Assembly: GCA_021234155.1 (NCBI GenBank) | Contig: JAJEKV010000077.1 | Span: forward strand, 1,310,627 to 1,374,626 | Direction: 5' to 3' | DNA length: 64,000 nt | Source of the DNA: Isoetes taiwanensis | Lineage: Eukaryota; Streptophyta; Lycopodiopsida; Isoetales; Isoetaceae | Part shown: piece by piece, positions 53,259 to 64,000 of the stretch | How positions within the stretch are numbered: the first letter of the stretch is position 1 | Layout: the number at the start of each line of letters is the position of its first letter | Translations under genes and position numbers: made by a program | Notes under the pieces: generated by a model | Databases searched by the model: none | What the model saw: only the letters and a program-made list of their open reading frames with translations | What the model was told of the DNA's origin: nothing

Positions 53259-54501
53259 TAGCATTAGGAGCTTCAGTGCATTGGCAAGCTCATGAGTGTG
53301 ACATGAATTTGGCTATAAATCAAAACAATGTGATGTACACATGGAAAAAGATGTGCACTCATTGCCAAATTCCATTGCATATGTTCATGATATATATCAT
53401 GATGGAATTCAGGTTCTGCAGATTTTGTTGAGGCACTTTGTCATTCTGCAAAAAAAAAAGATCCAAGAAACTGACAGAAGGCTCGTCCACTTACCTTGAC
53501 ATAGTGATATGGCACCATACAACTTTTGGAGAGTGATTGTTTGTACCATCCATACAACTATTGGCTTTTCAGAAAAAGTTGCTATTTGGAAATTGAGTCA
53601 ATCTAATGGCTATATAGCTTTTGAAGTCTGTTTTGACAATTTTCTTAGCAGTTTTTATGTTAGGGACAATGTTCTCTCACGGGACATTACTTTGACGAGC
53701 TGAGCCAATGCCCGCCCGAACCCTAGGTAATGTCCCATGAGAAAACATTTTCCCTCGAGATGACCTAGGGAGGATATTTCATGCGACATTTCAGGCATTT
53801 CAAGGCCATATGACATTTCAACAGCAGCAACGTATTATAAGAAATAATCTGAAGATGAAATTAGGTGAAATTTCATCTCCCTAACCATTTCGAAAGCAAG
53901 TTAATTTATTTCATTACTGTGATATTCTTAATCTTTTCCATTAAAATGCCAAGATCCAGCTTAAAATTGAACATACAAGCAAAGTTTAGCTACTATAATT
54001 TATATCTCGAGAGTCTTGCTTTAAAGTCATCAATATATCGTTGTTTCCACTTACAATGCTTGTATTATTATGTGTTGATGATCATATAAAAAGAACACAA
54101 GATTCCTGAAGGTTTAGGAAGCGTATTCATATGTGAATAGATTAGATTTATGACATGGATGCAAAGGTTTAACTTTTCTGGAATTTTGCTAGGGTTACAC
54201 TAGTCATGGGGGACAAAGGTCCGATATGAGGCCGATTTGAAAAGTGATCCATTTGGTTTCTTGTAATTATCTCCAAGCCTTGGCATTTTTTATAGAGGTA
54301 ATTGCTGATATTTATTTTTGTTTTGGAGCAATGCTTCTCAACTCAGGTATTTTTAGTTGATTTATTGCTTTGATTTTTATAAGGTGGGAGGATAGAAGGA
54401 GAGGCAGAGGTCGGCTTGTCAGCCAAGAAATAGATGCTAAGAGCACTGGAAAACCATATGTGGAAGATAGTGAAAGCATAGCCTTCTTGATGTCACTGCG
54501 A
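53259..54501. other. No gene recognised
   Basis: Apart from the foldback at 53663-53754 I see no gene and no recognisable repeat. Confidence 0.3.
53663..53754. repeat. 92 bp foldback with 28 bp arms
   Basis: Left arm GGGACAATGTTCTCTCACGG, then GACATTAC. The right arm at 53727-53754 is its reverse complement with four mismatches. The spacer is 36 bp. It could be a small foldback element. Confidence 0.8.
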
Positions 54502-54816
54502 CCAAATAACCATTACATTTAACACTTTCAAATTAAACTCCCCCTTTAACCCCCTTTGGTTTGGGTGCATATTCACATGAAGGATGACTCCAGCATTTGT
54601 GGGGTATGCTTGTACAAGTTTTGATATACTCTAACGAGTTTGTGGAATTCTATTATATTTGAGGTGAGTACTAAATGGTAAAGATTTTGTACATGTATTA
54701 TATGATTTTAGAAGCTTTCACTGCTCTATGTCACCCCCGTGTGAATATGCACCCAAATCAAAAGAGGTTCAAGGGGGATTTTAATTTAAAAGTGTTAAAC
54801 GAAATGGCTATTTGGT
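54502..54816. mobile_element. MITE copy B with about 75 bp inverted repeats
   Basis: The left end starts CCAAATAACCATTACATTTA, then CACTTTCAAATTAAAC, CCCCCTTTGGTTTGGGTGCA and TATTCACA. The right end is the inverse (TGTGAATATGCACCCAAATC, then AAAAGTGTTAAACGAAATGG, CTATTTGG). The body has no ORF, as expected for a non-autonomous DNA transposon. Directly outside lies GGCCCCTTCGGGGCC (54832-54846). Confidence 0.75.
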
Positions 54817-56039
54817 AAGAAAAAAGATTTTGGCCCCTTCGGGGCCTAGAAACACCAATGCATATATGTTAATGTTCTAGATACAAATGAACCCTTTGAT
54901 AGCTTAAGTACAACAATAACAAAAGGGTATATAACCAAAATTATTAATTACTATAAAACTAAGCCAGGTGCGTAAATACTCTATTAAGTCTTTGTGAGAT
55001 TTATGAGATTTGAACCCATATACACATCGAGTCATATAGAGTATTTTGTGAAAATAAAGTGTGGCATTTGAATGTAACACGTCCAACTAATATCATCACA
55101 CTGATGATGGACCAGAAATGGTCCATTTGCAGTGTTCACTTTAAAATTCATATAAAATCAATGGTACAAAATCTATTCGAACCTTCATATATGGCAGTCG
55201 TGGTCCACTATAAAAATGCCTAAAAATATATATACCTCCATTCTTGTAAGTTATGCTTTAGTCCATCTTGTTTTATAGCACCCACCATAAGTGCTTGTTT
55301 CATACTAGCAGGATTCAGAACATTCCAGCGTATGTCTTCAAGAACTGCACTGGCAAGAGTATGCAGAACCACAACATTTCCAAAGATGCAAGAAACCCCT
55401 CAAGCTTCAAATGGAACCTTCAACAGAAGCACTTTGGGCAGAATCATCTTTGGCGTGGAATATCTACATCCCCGATCTTACCTTGTACGCATGCAAACCT
55501 GGCGAGCATCGGCAAAGAAGCCATATGTGCACGCAAAAATGCCCAAGCAAACAACTTAAACATTGTCCCTGTTGGGTTTCTAAAGCTCTTATTCCCAATG
55601 ATAAAAGCACATAAAAAGAAAAAGATTCCTATTTTAGGAAAAAATCAAGCAATAGAATATATATAACAGTTTGTGAAAATCAGGCAAATTGTTCATATTG
55701 ATCCACAAAAGTTTAATACGTCCTATTGTTTAAATTCGGTTTTTCTGAGGTCCCGAAAAGTTTTTGGATTTTTTATTTGGTTTATTTGTCTAAGGTTTGG
55801 GTTTATTTTGTCTGCCGGAAAAGTTTTCAGGTGAGCCAAAAATCAGGAAAAAAAAATAGGGCCTGTTTCCTATGATTTGGTATTTTAAGATTTTGCGGCT
55901 GTGGGTTATCCATCCCGGATTTCTATCCTGCTTATTCTCTGATGCATGCTTGCCACGGTTGCTATAAATCATTCAGGGTTTTGTCTCACCGGTTTTGGAT
56001 CTGAAGTTTTATTTACTTTTTCTCCCCGCGGGATGTTAC
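54817..56039. other. No confident gene
   Basis: At 55268-55666 overlapping frames are open after a possible acceptor (CTAGCAG). One starts MSSRTALARVCRTTTFPKM, which has some look of a mitochondrial leader, but the rest shows no family. I leave it as unsupported. Confidence 0.25.
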
Positions 56040-56280
56040 AACGTAAGCTACGATCGAAGGTTCCAGATATTGCATTTGGCAGAGATTATGGCGATGATTA
56101 TAGCAGTTTGAAGTAGAGATTTTTGTTCGCTATGATGTTTGCAAGGGGTTCCGGCGTTCCTGTCAGTGCCATGGATTTGTTCTTACCAGATTCGTCATGT
56201 GGAAGGATCAGTTCTTCTATCATACTGAAGATAGCATCCTCGAGCTTCTTAATGATTCTCTATTGTCTGACAAGTTTCAG
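56040..56280 (+). other. Exon-like fragments, identity unknown
   Basis: One frame reads RKLRSKVPDIAFGRDYGDDY before a stop. Another reads FVLTRFVMWKDQFFYHTEDS, then ILELLNDSLLSDKFQ, and ends at a good donor CAG/GTATTC near 56280. They have coding character but no recognised domain, and a stop separates them. Confidence 0.25.
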
Positions 56281-56298
56281 GTATTCTACATTTGCAGG

Positions 56299-56525
56299 GC
56301 TTCGCCTCTACTTTCCATGACTTCAACAAATGCCAGCCTCCATCTTCTATGTTTTTTATTCTTTTGCAGGACTTAAAATGGCGAATCTCAGGCAGTAGTA
56401 TAGTTCTTTTTCTTTTTAATTTTCATGCTTCTCTTCATTATTCTTAGATATATGATTTCGATTTCTTTGCAGAGCTTCGCCTCTACTTTCCATGACTTCA
56501 AACGCCAGCAGTAGTATAGTTCTTT
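56299..56525 (+). repeat. Direct duplication, spacing about 172 bp
   Basis: GCTTCGCCTCTACTTTCCAT, then GACTTCAA, at 56299 and 56472. In each copy it is followed by CAGTAGTATAGTTCTTTTTC, at different spacing. Confidence 0.8.
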
Positions 56526-56586
56526 TTCTTTTCCTATCTTCAAGAAACGAAGTTGCTCTGGCCACTTCAACATTTTTGCAGTTTAG

Positions 56587-57223
56587 ATTCTAGAATGGGA
56601 CTTGCATGAAACCAACAAACCGATCTCAGCAGATTTTCTACAATGGTAGATAGTGGGTAGCCGCACACATGCGAACTACCCATAAAAAATAAAGGGAAAA
56701 TCCAATTATATCATTTGGACCCCAACAAAATACAATGCTAATAGAGATCGGGCTAGTGTGCCCGCCAAAAAACTTATCAACGGATTAAAAAACCCTCACC
56801 CTTCGGGTTTTCGAGGAAAAACCCTAGTGATAAACCTTGACAAAGGGGCTTGGACAAACGTAAAGGCATAAAAATGCGCCCCCAAAACCCACGAATGGAA
56901 AAGTCGAAACGGATGCACCGCTAACCCTCGTACCTGCACATCACCAACAAAACAACAAGACAAAACAAACCTCCCGAGTGGAGGGGTGATTCTGCTGCGT
57001 GCCACTTGATAAAAATACAATAACAAAGAAGGGGAGGGTGGGTTCAAAGAGAATAAGGTATGCTGGCGAGAGAGAAGAGGAAGCCGGGATGAGAAGTCGA
57101 AGCGAAACGCCGCTAAAATAGCGAACTCCCAACGGTAAATCGGGCATGCGCCGCCCATGCATGCAAAACAAAGCATGATCGTCCCATTCTAGAATGGCGA
57201 TCCGATGTCTCCGGATCGATGGG
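56587..57223. mobile_element. Unclassified inverted-end repeat, copy 3 (637 bp)
   Basis: Starts ATTCTAGAATGGGACTTGCA. Reaches the inverted GTCCCATTCTAGAAT at 57181-57195, then CGATCCGATG...CGGATCGATGGG, and joins copy 4 directly. It shares CTTCGGGTTTTCGAGGAAAA with the 10.6 kb copy. No ORF. Confidence 0.6.
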
Positions 57224-57589
57224 ATTCTAGAATGGGACTGCGCGATGAAACCAACAAACCGCCCGAATACCAAAGGACTTCCTTAACAAACTAGGATCGA
57301 GGGCCTAAGGTCACGGGATGAAGGCTAAAGGCCGAGAAAGGACAAAGATGAAAGAAACGCCAATTGGCCAAACCCGGTGGAAGAAGCCCCTCCCCCGCCT
57401 CGGAAACAATTCAAAGAGAATAAGGTAATGGCCGAGAGAAAAGAGGAAGCCCGATGAGAAGTCGGGCGGAAACGCTTCTAAAATAGCGAACTCCCAACCG
57501 TAACGGGCATGGGCCGCCCGCATGCATGCAAAACATGCATGCTCGTCCCATTCTAGAATGGCGATCCGATGTCTCGGATCGATGGGATT
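57224..57589. mobile_element. Unclassified inverted-end repeat, copy 4 (366 bp)
   Basis: Starts ATTCTAGAATGGGACTGCGC and ends GTCCCATTCTAGAAT (57545-57559), the palindrome CGATCCGATGTCTCGGATCG, then ATGGGATT. It is head-to-tail with copy 3, as copy 1 is with copy 2. Confidence 0.65.
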
Positions 57590-58792
57590 AAGCAGAAGGC
57601 AATTCTGCAACATCTTTTTTCTTCTATTATACTTTTGGCATTTGAAGTGTGCTCCGAAGCTAATTTCATTGCTTGCCTGCTTGCTTGCAGTGTTAGAGTC
57701 CAGGTAGCAATGGGCTGGAGCATCAAGGAACTACAACCCCTTCTAGACAATAAAATGGTTTACAGACAAGAATACTATGTTTATTGGTAATTGTAAAGCC
57801 TGACTCACGGTTTTGGTTATGCTCAATCATCTGGTTTATGTCTTGCTTATTTTTAAGATGGCAAGGACTGCAGATCATAAATGATATGTTAAAAATACCA
57901 TGTTACATGTAATTTCTTAGTTGCTTCAGTTTTGCTTTCTTCAATCTTGGATGACAATCTATTTAATCAGATAATGATCTCTCTAAGCTCTTTCTTGGGT
58001 TGAAAATTGCTCCCCTTTTAGTCTAATCTGGTCCTGCACATATCTTGGCAACACTATCAATAGCACATATGAATCCAATATGTACTTTGGCCTCATCTCT
58101 CCAGTTCCTCTTTGTCTTTGCATCAAGCAAGAAGTTGGAAGTGCAAGTACAACTATAGTATACCATGCACTGCAATCTGTCTATATTGTATCCGTTTTGT
58201 TGCTTTCTTGCAGTATTAGAGTCAAGATAGCAATGGGTTGGAGCTTCAAGGAACTGCTGTAACCCCTTCTAGATCCTCCAGTATCTACACATGAAGCAGA
58301 CTTATGCTGTGGAACTGGCGTTGCTGATACTATCTGGCATGGAAGTGAAGAGGGGAAAATGGAATTCAAACAGAAGAAGATCCGTGAATCATGCCCATTG
58401 CAATGACCTTACAGCATGGACACATCTTCTCATATGAGGACGCAAATTGACCTGTCAGAATTGGCTAATGCTGGATTCCAGACATGGCATATCGGAGATT
58501 GAAGCTGGGTGCTGTTCTCTTGAGGATCAAAGCACTATCATTGGCAGAATGGGCTGTGCCTAAAAGTTCTGCTCTGTTTGCAGCATTGGTAATGGAAGAT
58601 CTAAAGCCTTCTATTTTTGCTGCGTATTGAAATAGTATTCGTTGAAGCAGAGGGTTTCGAGGATTCTGCACGGCAGATCTTGGCAATGGTGCAGTGGTTC
58701 TGCTCAGATGCGATGTTGCTGCTTTAATGGTGTATTTCAAAGATTCAAAAATCTCCTATCTCAGGCCTTCTGACCATGTATGGACCTAAGAG
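57590..58792. other. No gene recognised, one duplicated segment
   Basis: A segment of about 60 bp occurs at 57684 and 58207: TTGCAG, GTTAGAGTCCAGGTAGCAAT, then GGGCTGGAGC, CAAGGAACT. Both copies sit behind splice-acceptor-like TGCAG. No family recognised. Confidence 0.35.
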
Positions 58793-59055
58793 GTGGCCAC
58801 AGAATTTGTTGTTCATGGCGCATTCGCTGCCATCAGCACAGTTGGAAGCCTAGATGTGGAGCATTTCATGAATGGCTTCTCGATGTTAAATATACCATCT
58901 ACAGCTCATATTGATTCCCCTGTGGAGGGTAAGGGCTCACGGGGAAACCACCAAGAAGAAGTTAGATGGACCAATGGTGGATTCGTTGCTAGAATATACA
59001 CAAGCTGGTGAATTTTTGAGCGGCACCATACGTGGAAGACGGCCAACACCAGTAA
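58793..59055 (+). other. Exon-like ORF, identity unknown
   Basis: A frame after a possible acceptor (GGCCACAG) reads EFVVHGAFAAISTVGSLDVE, then HFMNGFSMLNIPSTAHIDSP, up to a possible donor VEG/GTAAGG. A second frame over 58930-59052 reads KKKLDGPMVDSLLEYTQAGE, then FLSGTIRGRRPTP. Coding-like but unassigned. Confidence 0.2.
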
Positions 59056-61710
59056 GTATTGTAGTAGAAATTCTCCGGCTATTAAAAGTTGCTTCTGCTG
59101 TTACCTTTAAGACACGATTTTTTTTTCCAAAGATCCTATTATTTTTCCATACCATAGCACAAGCGCAAGTAGGATTGTTAGTTCAATAACAGCTTCTTAT
59201 GATGTATAGTAATAATCATTCCAAAGATCCTATTTCTTTTCCATACATATATCCACCAGATACGGATATGCCCGGATTTGCTAGAGGTCATTTATACACA
59301 CATTCCAATTGTATCTATGATGTGCACAATGCGTTTTTTATTGCATATTTATAGATCAAGAATGGAGATAAGAGTTTCTCACCCCAAAGTACTATCACGC
59401 ATCTTTGCAAAATGGAATGTATGAGCAAGCTAATGCAACATGGATAGATGCATTTCCACACATGATAATATTATAATTCATTGAAAAGGTGCCTATTAAA
59501 AGCCTTTGTTCATTGATGCAGAATTGCATGGATGCTATAGACCGTTGTCGTGCTATCGTCGCGAGTTTAAGTGTTTGACAAATAAACGGCCTTATTGCTA
59601 TCTAGATGCAAAATCGTGCATTGTATATATGTAGAAGGTTCACTCTATATTGGCATACATGGTTATATCTTTGATGGAAATTTAGTGGTTTTACTTGAAA
59701 ATGAAGCCAAACCGTAGATAACAAAGAGCATAGCCTCTTCATCAAGCCTTATGAGACCAGTGGGCGTTGCTAAGAAAGCTTTGGATGGCATATGGCGTGG
59801 TAAGTTTAATATTTATTGCAACTTTGATCGGGTTTATGCTTGGTGTTGCCTTGATGGGCATGTCACCACAATCAAGCCTCAAGGATCTCGCGATGTTTGA
59901 AGTGGATTTGATAGCTCTAATGCGTGTTGTTGGCATCTAGCGTTACCAATGCCCAGTATAACAAAAATAAGTAAGGGCATAAAAAAGCAAGCTTTAGATT
60001 TAATTGACATAGTTTATCCATTTACAATTTCTTTGTCTTATTGCATGAAGTGATTTTTGGCTTTGTCCTCAAGAATAATTGGATCAATCAAGTTATGATC
60101 ATGGTTCATTAAAATTGGATAAAATGAGATGGTGATGGCTGGTATTACAAAATTGTTAAATGACATAGATAACATCAAGCTCGAAATGAAATGCTCGAAA
60201 TGAAATGACATGGCTTTTCCTTGCACAAATTCTGTCTTACACTGCCAAATAGCTTTTGCATTTAATGGTAGTTTACAGTAACAAATGGATCTCTCAGATT
60301 AGGACATGGTTCATAAATGTAATATGAGATGGTGATGTTCTCCATATTCACCCGATCACCTTATAAAACAATTTCTTGCCTCTTAGGTTTATAGTTTGAG
60401 GATGAGTGATTTGCTGCAATTATATATCATATTTATCCAATAAATGGATCAGTTAGGTTATGGGCATGGTTCATAAATATAATATGAGATGGTGACGTTC
60501 TCGATGTTAACCTGATCACTTGGAAATGTGTTTGAAAATAAAATTGGGTCCGCACTAAATCAGCCTATCTATAAATTTGAAAGGTTCACTCAAGTACCCT
60601 ATCGTGGATCAACATTGGATGATCAAGATTGAACCCGCATCCAATTCATTCAGTGGTTTGAATTGAGATAGTGGTTTGAATTGAGATAGTGATTTGGTGT
60701 TGATCCACTATTGGAAAATTTGATCCAAACATGGTCCACAATTAGACCATGGTTCTGCATTGATGAACTTGCACCAACACACAAGTGCAATCAATCAATA
60801 TCTTGCATACCATAGCACAAGCTCTAGGATCACCAATAAACAAGTGAAATCAATGAATATCTTGCATATCAATTCACTCCACTTTTGCAAAATCTTCTAG
60901 GTTGCTTGCATGGTCAACTTTACAATTTTTATAAGGATATTGAGATGGGATTTTCTTTTATTATACTAGCATAACCAATTGTGCATACTTTTTTCCCTCC
61001 CAAAACATTGTCAGTTGCAACTTCAATTACAACTATAAAGGATGGATACAATTTTAGATGCCACTAGATACACTTATAACTATACCTTTGCTCTACCATA
61101 CATTCATACATTGTCGGGGTAATATCCTAAAGAATGTCTAGCAATTTTTCATGCCTAACGCACATTATCCCAATGTTGTAAATTGCATTGCTCTTTAAAT
61201 TGCCGCTAAAGCCCAGCTATCATTGTGCTCATCATTTCCCTTCATATATAGCAATTAGCACCATCCATGAAACAATACGAATATTACCCCCATACTTATA
61301 GACACTAGCTTTTAAACTGACAAAGACACTAGCTCCAACAAGATTGCTACCCAACACAATTTGGTTCAAATCAATGTCATTAAGTGACTCCTTTCCTTCT
61401 ATGTAAAAATGCCACTACACAATATCCCAACATAGGATATTATTGCTAAACCCAACACTTTTGCAAATCATTTAGAAATACGAAAGCTTCCTATGCTTCC
61501 ATATTACCAAGCTCCAAACTCATAATTTGATACATGTCTCTCAAATCAATGTTCTAGCACACTCTTCGAGCAAAATAAAAAGAGTTTTGCAGTCTTTTCT
61601 AACAACAAAACCCCTTCTCTACTTATTGCAAATCACTTAAACTTATTACCAAGTTTCAAATCGCTAAATTTGTATATGCCTCAAAGCCCAACAATCTCGG
61701 ACATATGTTA
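59056..61710. other. No gene recognised, short repeats
   Basis: Three diverged copies of CATGGTTCATAAATATAATATGAGATGGTGA-type text lie near 60100, 60310 and 60470. A 22 bp tandem (GTTTGAATTGAGATAGTG) lies at about 60655. An open hydrophobic stretch near 59780-59935 has no recognised family. Confidence 0.35.
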
Positions 61711-61964
61711 TCTACTATATTAATTTGCTTTGACATCCTCCTTATTGCTATTTTGGAAATACCTTTCAAAGGGTATTTGTACGTGGCCCAGCATAATATA
61801 GTCAGGTTTAGGTCCAAATACCACATACACAAAACTTATTTATTCAATTCTATATCAATGAATTACCCTTGCCCCCTCCAAACGACATTAATTATTCTAG
61901 CTAACCAAGAAACAACCACCTCTTCAACTTTCAAAAGCCCGGCAACGCCGGGCACCATAACTAG
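61711..61964 (+). mobile_element. Short non-autonomous Helitron, 254 bp
   Basis: Starts TCTACTATATTAATTTGC, preceded by A. Ends with hairpin CCCGGC-AAC-GCCGGG (61938-61952), CACCATAA, CTAG (61961-61964), followed by T. 5' TC, 3' hairpin plus CTAG and A/T insertion are the diagnostic features of Helitrons. No ORF. Confidence 0.75.
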
Positions 61965-62687
61965 TTATTTTAAAAATGGTATACTTAAGCACGATATTGT
62001 GGCACATTAAAGTTGTTAAGATACTTCTTTATTCCGCATCAAACACAAAAATGACACTTCTTTCCCTGCAATCATCACACGGCCATACGCCCCACAGAAA
62101 CAGTATCAAGCAAAAAGTATCAGCAACCTACATGCAAAAAACAAAGAGACAAAAAGACATAAGGTTCATATAAAGAAAAGGGAATATACTGAGATGTGTG
62201 AATGGCATAATAGCCTTTTATATTGCAATATGAAGCTCCTTTGGCACCATAATTGCTGAAGAAAGAAGCATTCGCTTATTTCCTCAAACAAAACAAATCC
62301 TTCACCTGGCTCATAGCCGTGGGGCTCTGAGGCAACGCCATCAGAAGGTGCCGAATCTTTGCAATATTTGCTCCATTTGAGCCCATCAAAACCCCGTTAG
62401 TAATAAAAAAAAGTTTGGAAAAGCCCTGCTTTCGGAGACAAGATATAGAAAACTAGCACAGATCGAGAATGAAAGCAACATACAAGAATGGAAGATCTGC
62501 AAACCGAGTTTATAAGGTTGTCGTAGTCGCCCAGCCGATTAAACGTCCAACATGCATGAAGTGATTAGTCTCGGTAAGGATCTTACATCATTGCAGTATC
62601 GTTTGAATGATTCGTTCGACGAACATGTTTAAAGCGCTTCTAGGCTGGAGTAGAAGCGGTAGGAGGAATTGACTCAAATAAAGAGGC
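61965..62687. other. No gene recognised
   Basis: AT-rich sequence up to the duplicated lectin segment. No supported exon. Confidence 0.3.
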
Positions 62688-64000
62688 GATCTGGTTTTCA
62701 TACATGATGATGTAGCCTTCAAGACAATCTGCTTTTCAAAACAATAATAAAACGATAATAAAACAAAACCAAAACTGTAATCTAGCATCCCACAGATCCA
62801 TACTCAATTTTTTCTGCAACAGATTCATGCTCAGATTTTTTGCTTACAATATCAAAACCAAAATAACAAGCAAGAATAGAAAACCATCATCTAACCATAA
62901 CATAAGGTACGGTGTCATATCGATATTGTAGCAACAGTCCATCTGCAAGCAACAAGAAGAAATCGATACATGGCAAGAGTGCAGAGTGCAAAAGCTATGG
63001 GCTCTTGATAGATTTTCATGGAGAGTTCACAACTACCGCCGTCGAATTGTTTAAGCCAACCCAAATCAACGAATGCACCCAATAAATACTAATCAATATG
63101 CCTCACCGAATACAGCACCGAAATCATAGAAAAACCTTAGTAAAAAATGTACAAAAACATAAAAAAAAAATCCCATGTTATTTTGCTACATATTTTAGGT
63201 TGTTCTAGCCCATTGTATAGGTCCTATAGCATATTGGACTCGGTGAACATTAAAAAATCTATTCTATTCTTTTGACCATACGATCTCTATTCTTCAAAAA
63301 ATCAATGGCAAGAAAGGTACACTCTAGAAATATTATCTAGTACATCGATCAAATAATACGAAAACCAACAAAAAACATACAAATAGAAAATAAGCCTCCT
63401 ATTATTAAGCTAGATATTGCAATATAAAATTTGTTACTACAAAGATATTAATTCATTGAATAGACTCCATATACAAAACTATATCAACCTAGCCCAAGTC
63501 CCCTTGTTAGGCCTCCATGCTAATTTATATCCTTCCAATACAAGAATTTAATGGAGGGCATTTTTAACATTGTTAAAGACCAAGTGGTATATGAGCTGCA
63601 CATATAATTGCATATTATTGATGTTAATGCTTAAATATTTATGGATATGAGCAGATTTAGAATCTAGGTGGAGGTGAAATTCCACGAAAATATCGTATGA
63701 TACTCATAAGATGAGTGCATTAGTCACGAGAAAAACCAATATACATCTTATTCTGTAGCACATTCCTGAGATCCACGGATAAGCTTAATAATGGATCTTT
63801 GGATCTTTGGGCTTGATAATCTGTACCAGTACCATCTAATCTCACCTCGACCTTCTTAGTGTCGCTATAGTAATCTATCCAGGCAGTATATTTAGATGGG
63901 CCGTCAAACAACATGAATTCCATAGATGTTGTAGCACTAGAAGTCAATCCATTGATATTAATTCCAATATGTTTATAAGGTGGATCCCAAGTGTTGGAAT
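62688..64000. repeat. Segmental duplication, copy 2 (runs off window)
   Basis: Matches 49738-51052 along its whole visible length, with about equal length (1313 against 1315 bp). The left boundary is sharp at GATCTGGTTTTCATAC. Confidence 0.95.
63720..64000 (-). pseudogene. Second L-type lectin copy, C-terminus truncated, partial
   Basis: The visible part encodes the C-terminal 90 or so residues of a lectin almost identical to the one at 50718, starting within the metal-binding loop (SNTWDPPYKHIG). It ends YIGFSRD and a stop where the first copy reads YIGFSAATYSSYEYH and continues to the last strand. A small indel at 63715-63732 causes this, removing about 16 residues. The 5' half is outside the window, so I cannot say whether the rest is intact. 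Loss of the last beta strand makes normal folding doubtful. Confidence 0.8.

Noticed and set aside
52702-53431. 228-codon plus-strand frame and Lys/Glu minus-strand frames
   Set aside because: Same composition artefact in the third polypyrimidine tract.
55332-55559. MSSRTALARVCR... as a mitochondrial-targeted small protein
   Set aside because: Only the first dozen residues look like a leader; three frames are open over the same bases and no family follows.

Overview
The window looks like repeat-rich nuclear DNA of a land plant, most probably a fern. The basis is a decayed PPR gene of the E-domain type, a SMAP1-type small acidic protein, an L-type lectin, compact GT-AG introns, and plant-style Helitrons, SINE-like units and MITEs. 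The assignment to ferns is an inference from the PPR style and the repeat load. No rRNA, no confident tRNA, no CRISPR array and no bacterial gene organisation is visible.

Layout. 0-10 kb: the 3' half of an unrecognised spliced gene (minus, 1856-2524), a three-exon secreted cysteine-rich protein gene (3136-4144), a PPR pseudogene (about 4869-5727) and a SMAP1-like gene (minus, 6565-6759). 10.4-18.4 kb: two head-to-tail copies of an unclassified repeat whose ends are short inverted repeats. The larger copy is 7 kb with a very A-rich plus strand. It is followed by a 0.7 kb polypyrimidine tract. 19-32 kb: a first exon encoding a membrane anchor, Helitron 3' ends, a Helitron helicase broken into an N-side piece (24.9-25.8 kb) and a C-side piece (31.0-31.4 kb), gene-like exons between them, an aldehyde dehydrogenase fragment and SINE-like units. 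32.4-39.05 kb: a CpG-rich island, then an array of five to six copies of a roughly 1.1 kb unit. 39-48 kb: small tandem repeats, then a Penelope-like retroelement with two intact ORFs (505 and 612 codons) between direct repeats, and a second CpG-rich island. 48-64 kb: a poly(A)-ended retroelement, an intact L-type lectin gene (minus, 50718-51467), another Helitron end, a third polypyrimidine tract, a MITE with long inverted repeats, a second pair of the 10-18 kb repeat family, a 254 bp Helitron, and a second copy of the lectin region that runs off the window and carries a C-terminal truncation.

The host genes show no sign of acting in a common pathway; this is ordinary eukaryotic gene spacing inside mobile DNA. 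The item most worth pursuing is the Penelope-like element at 43.3-47.4 kb. Its reverse transcriptase is complete through the catalytic motifs, no GIY-YIG endonuclease is visible, and an unrecognised protein with a cysteine cluster is encoded just upstream. Next come the Helitron end family with paired hairpin changes, the tandem repeat family with the shared junction GATCGATGGGATT, and the 1.1 kb macro-repeat.
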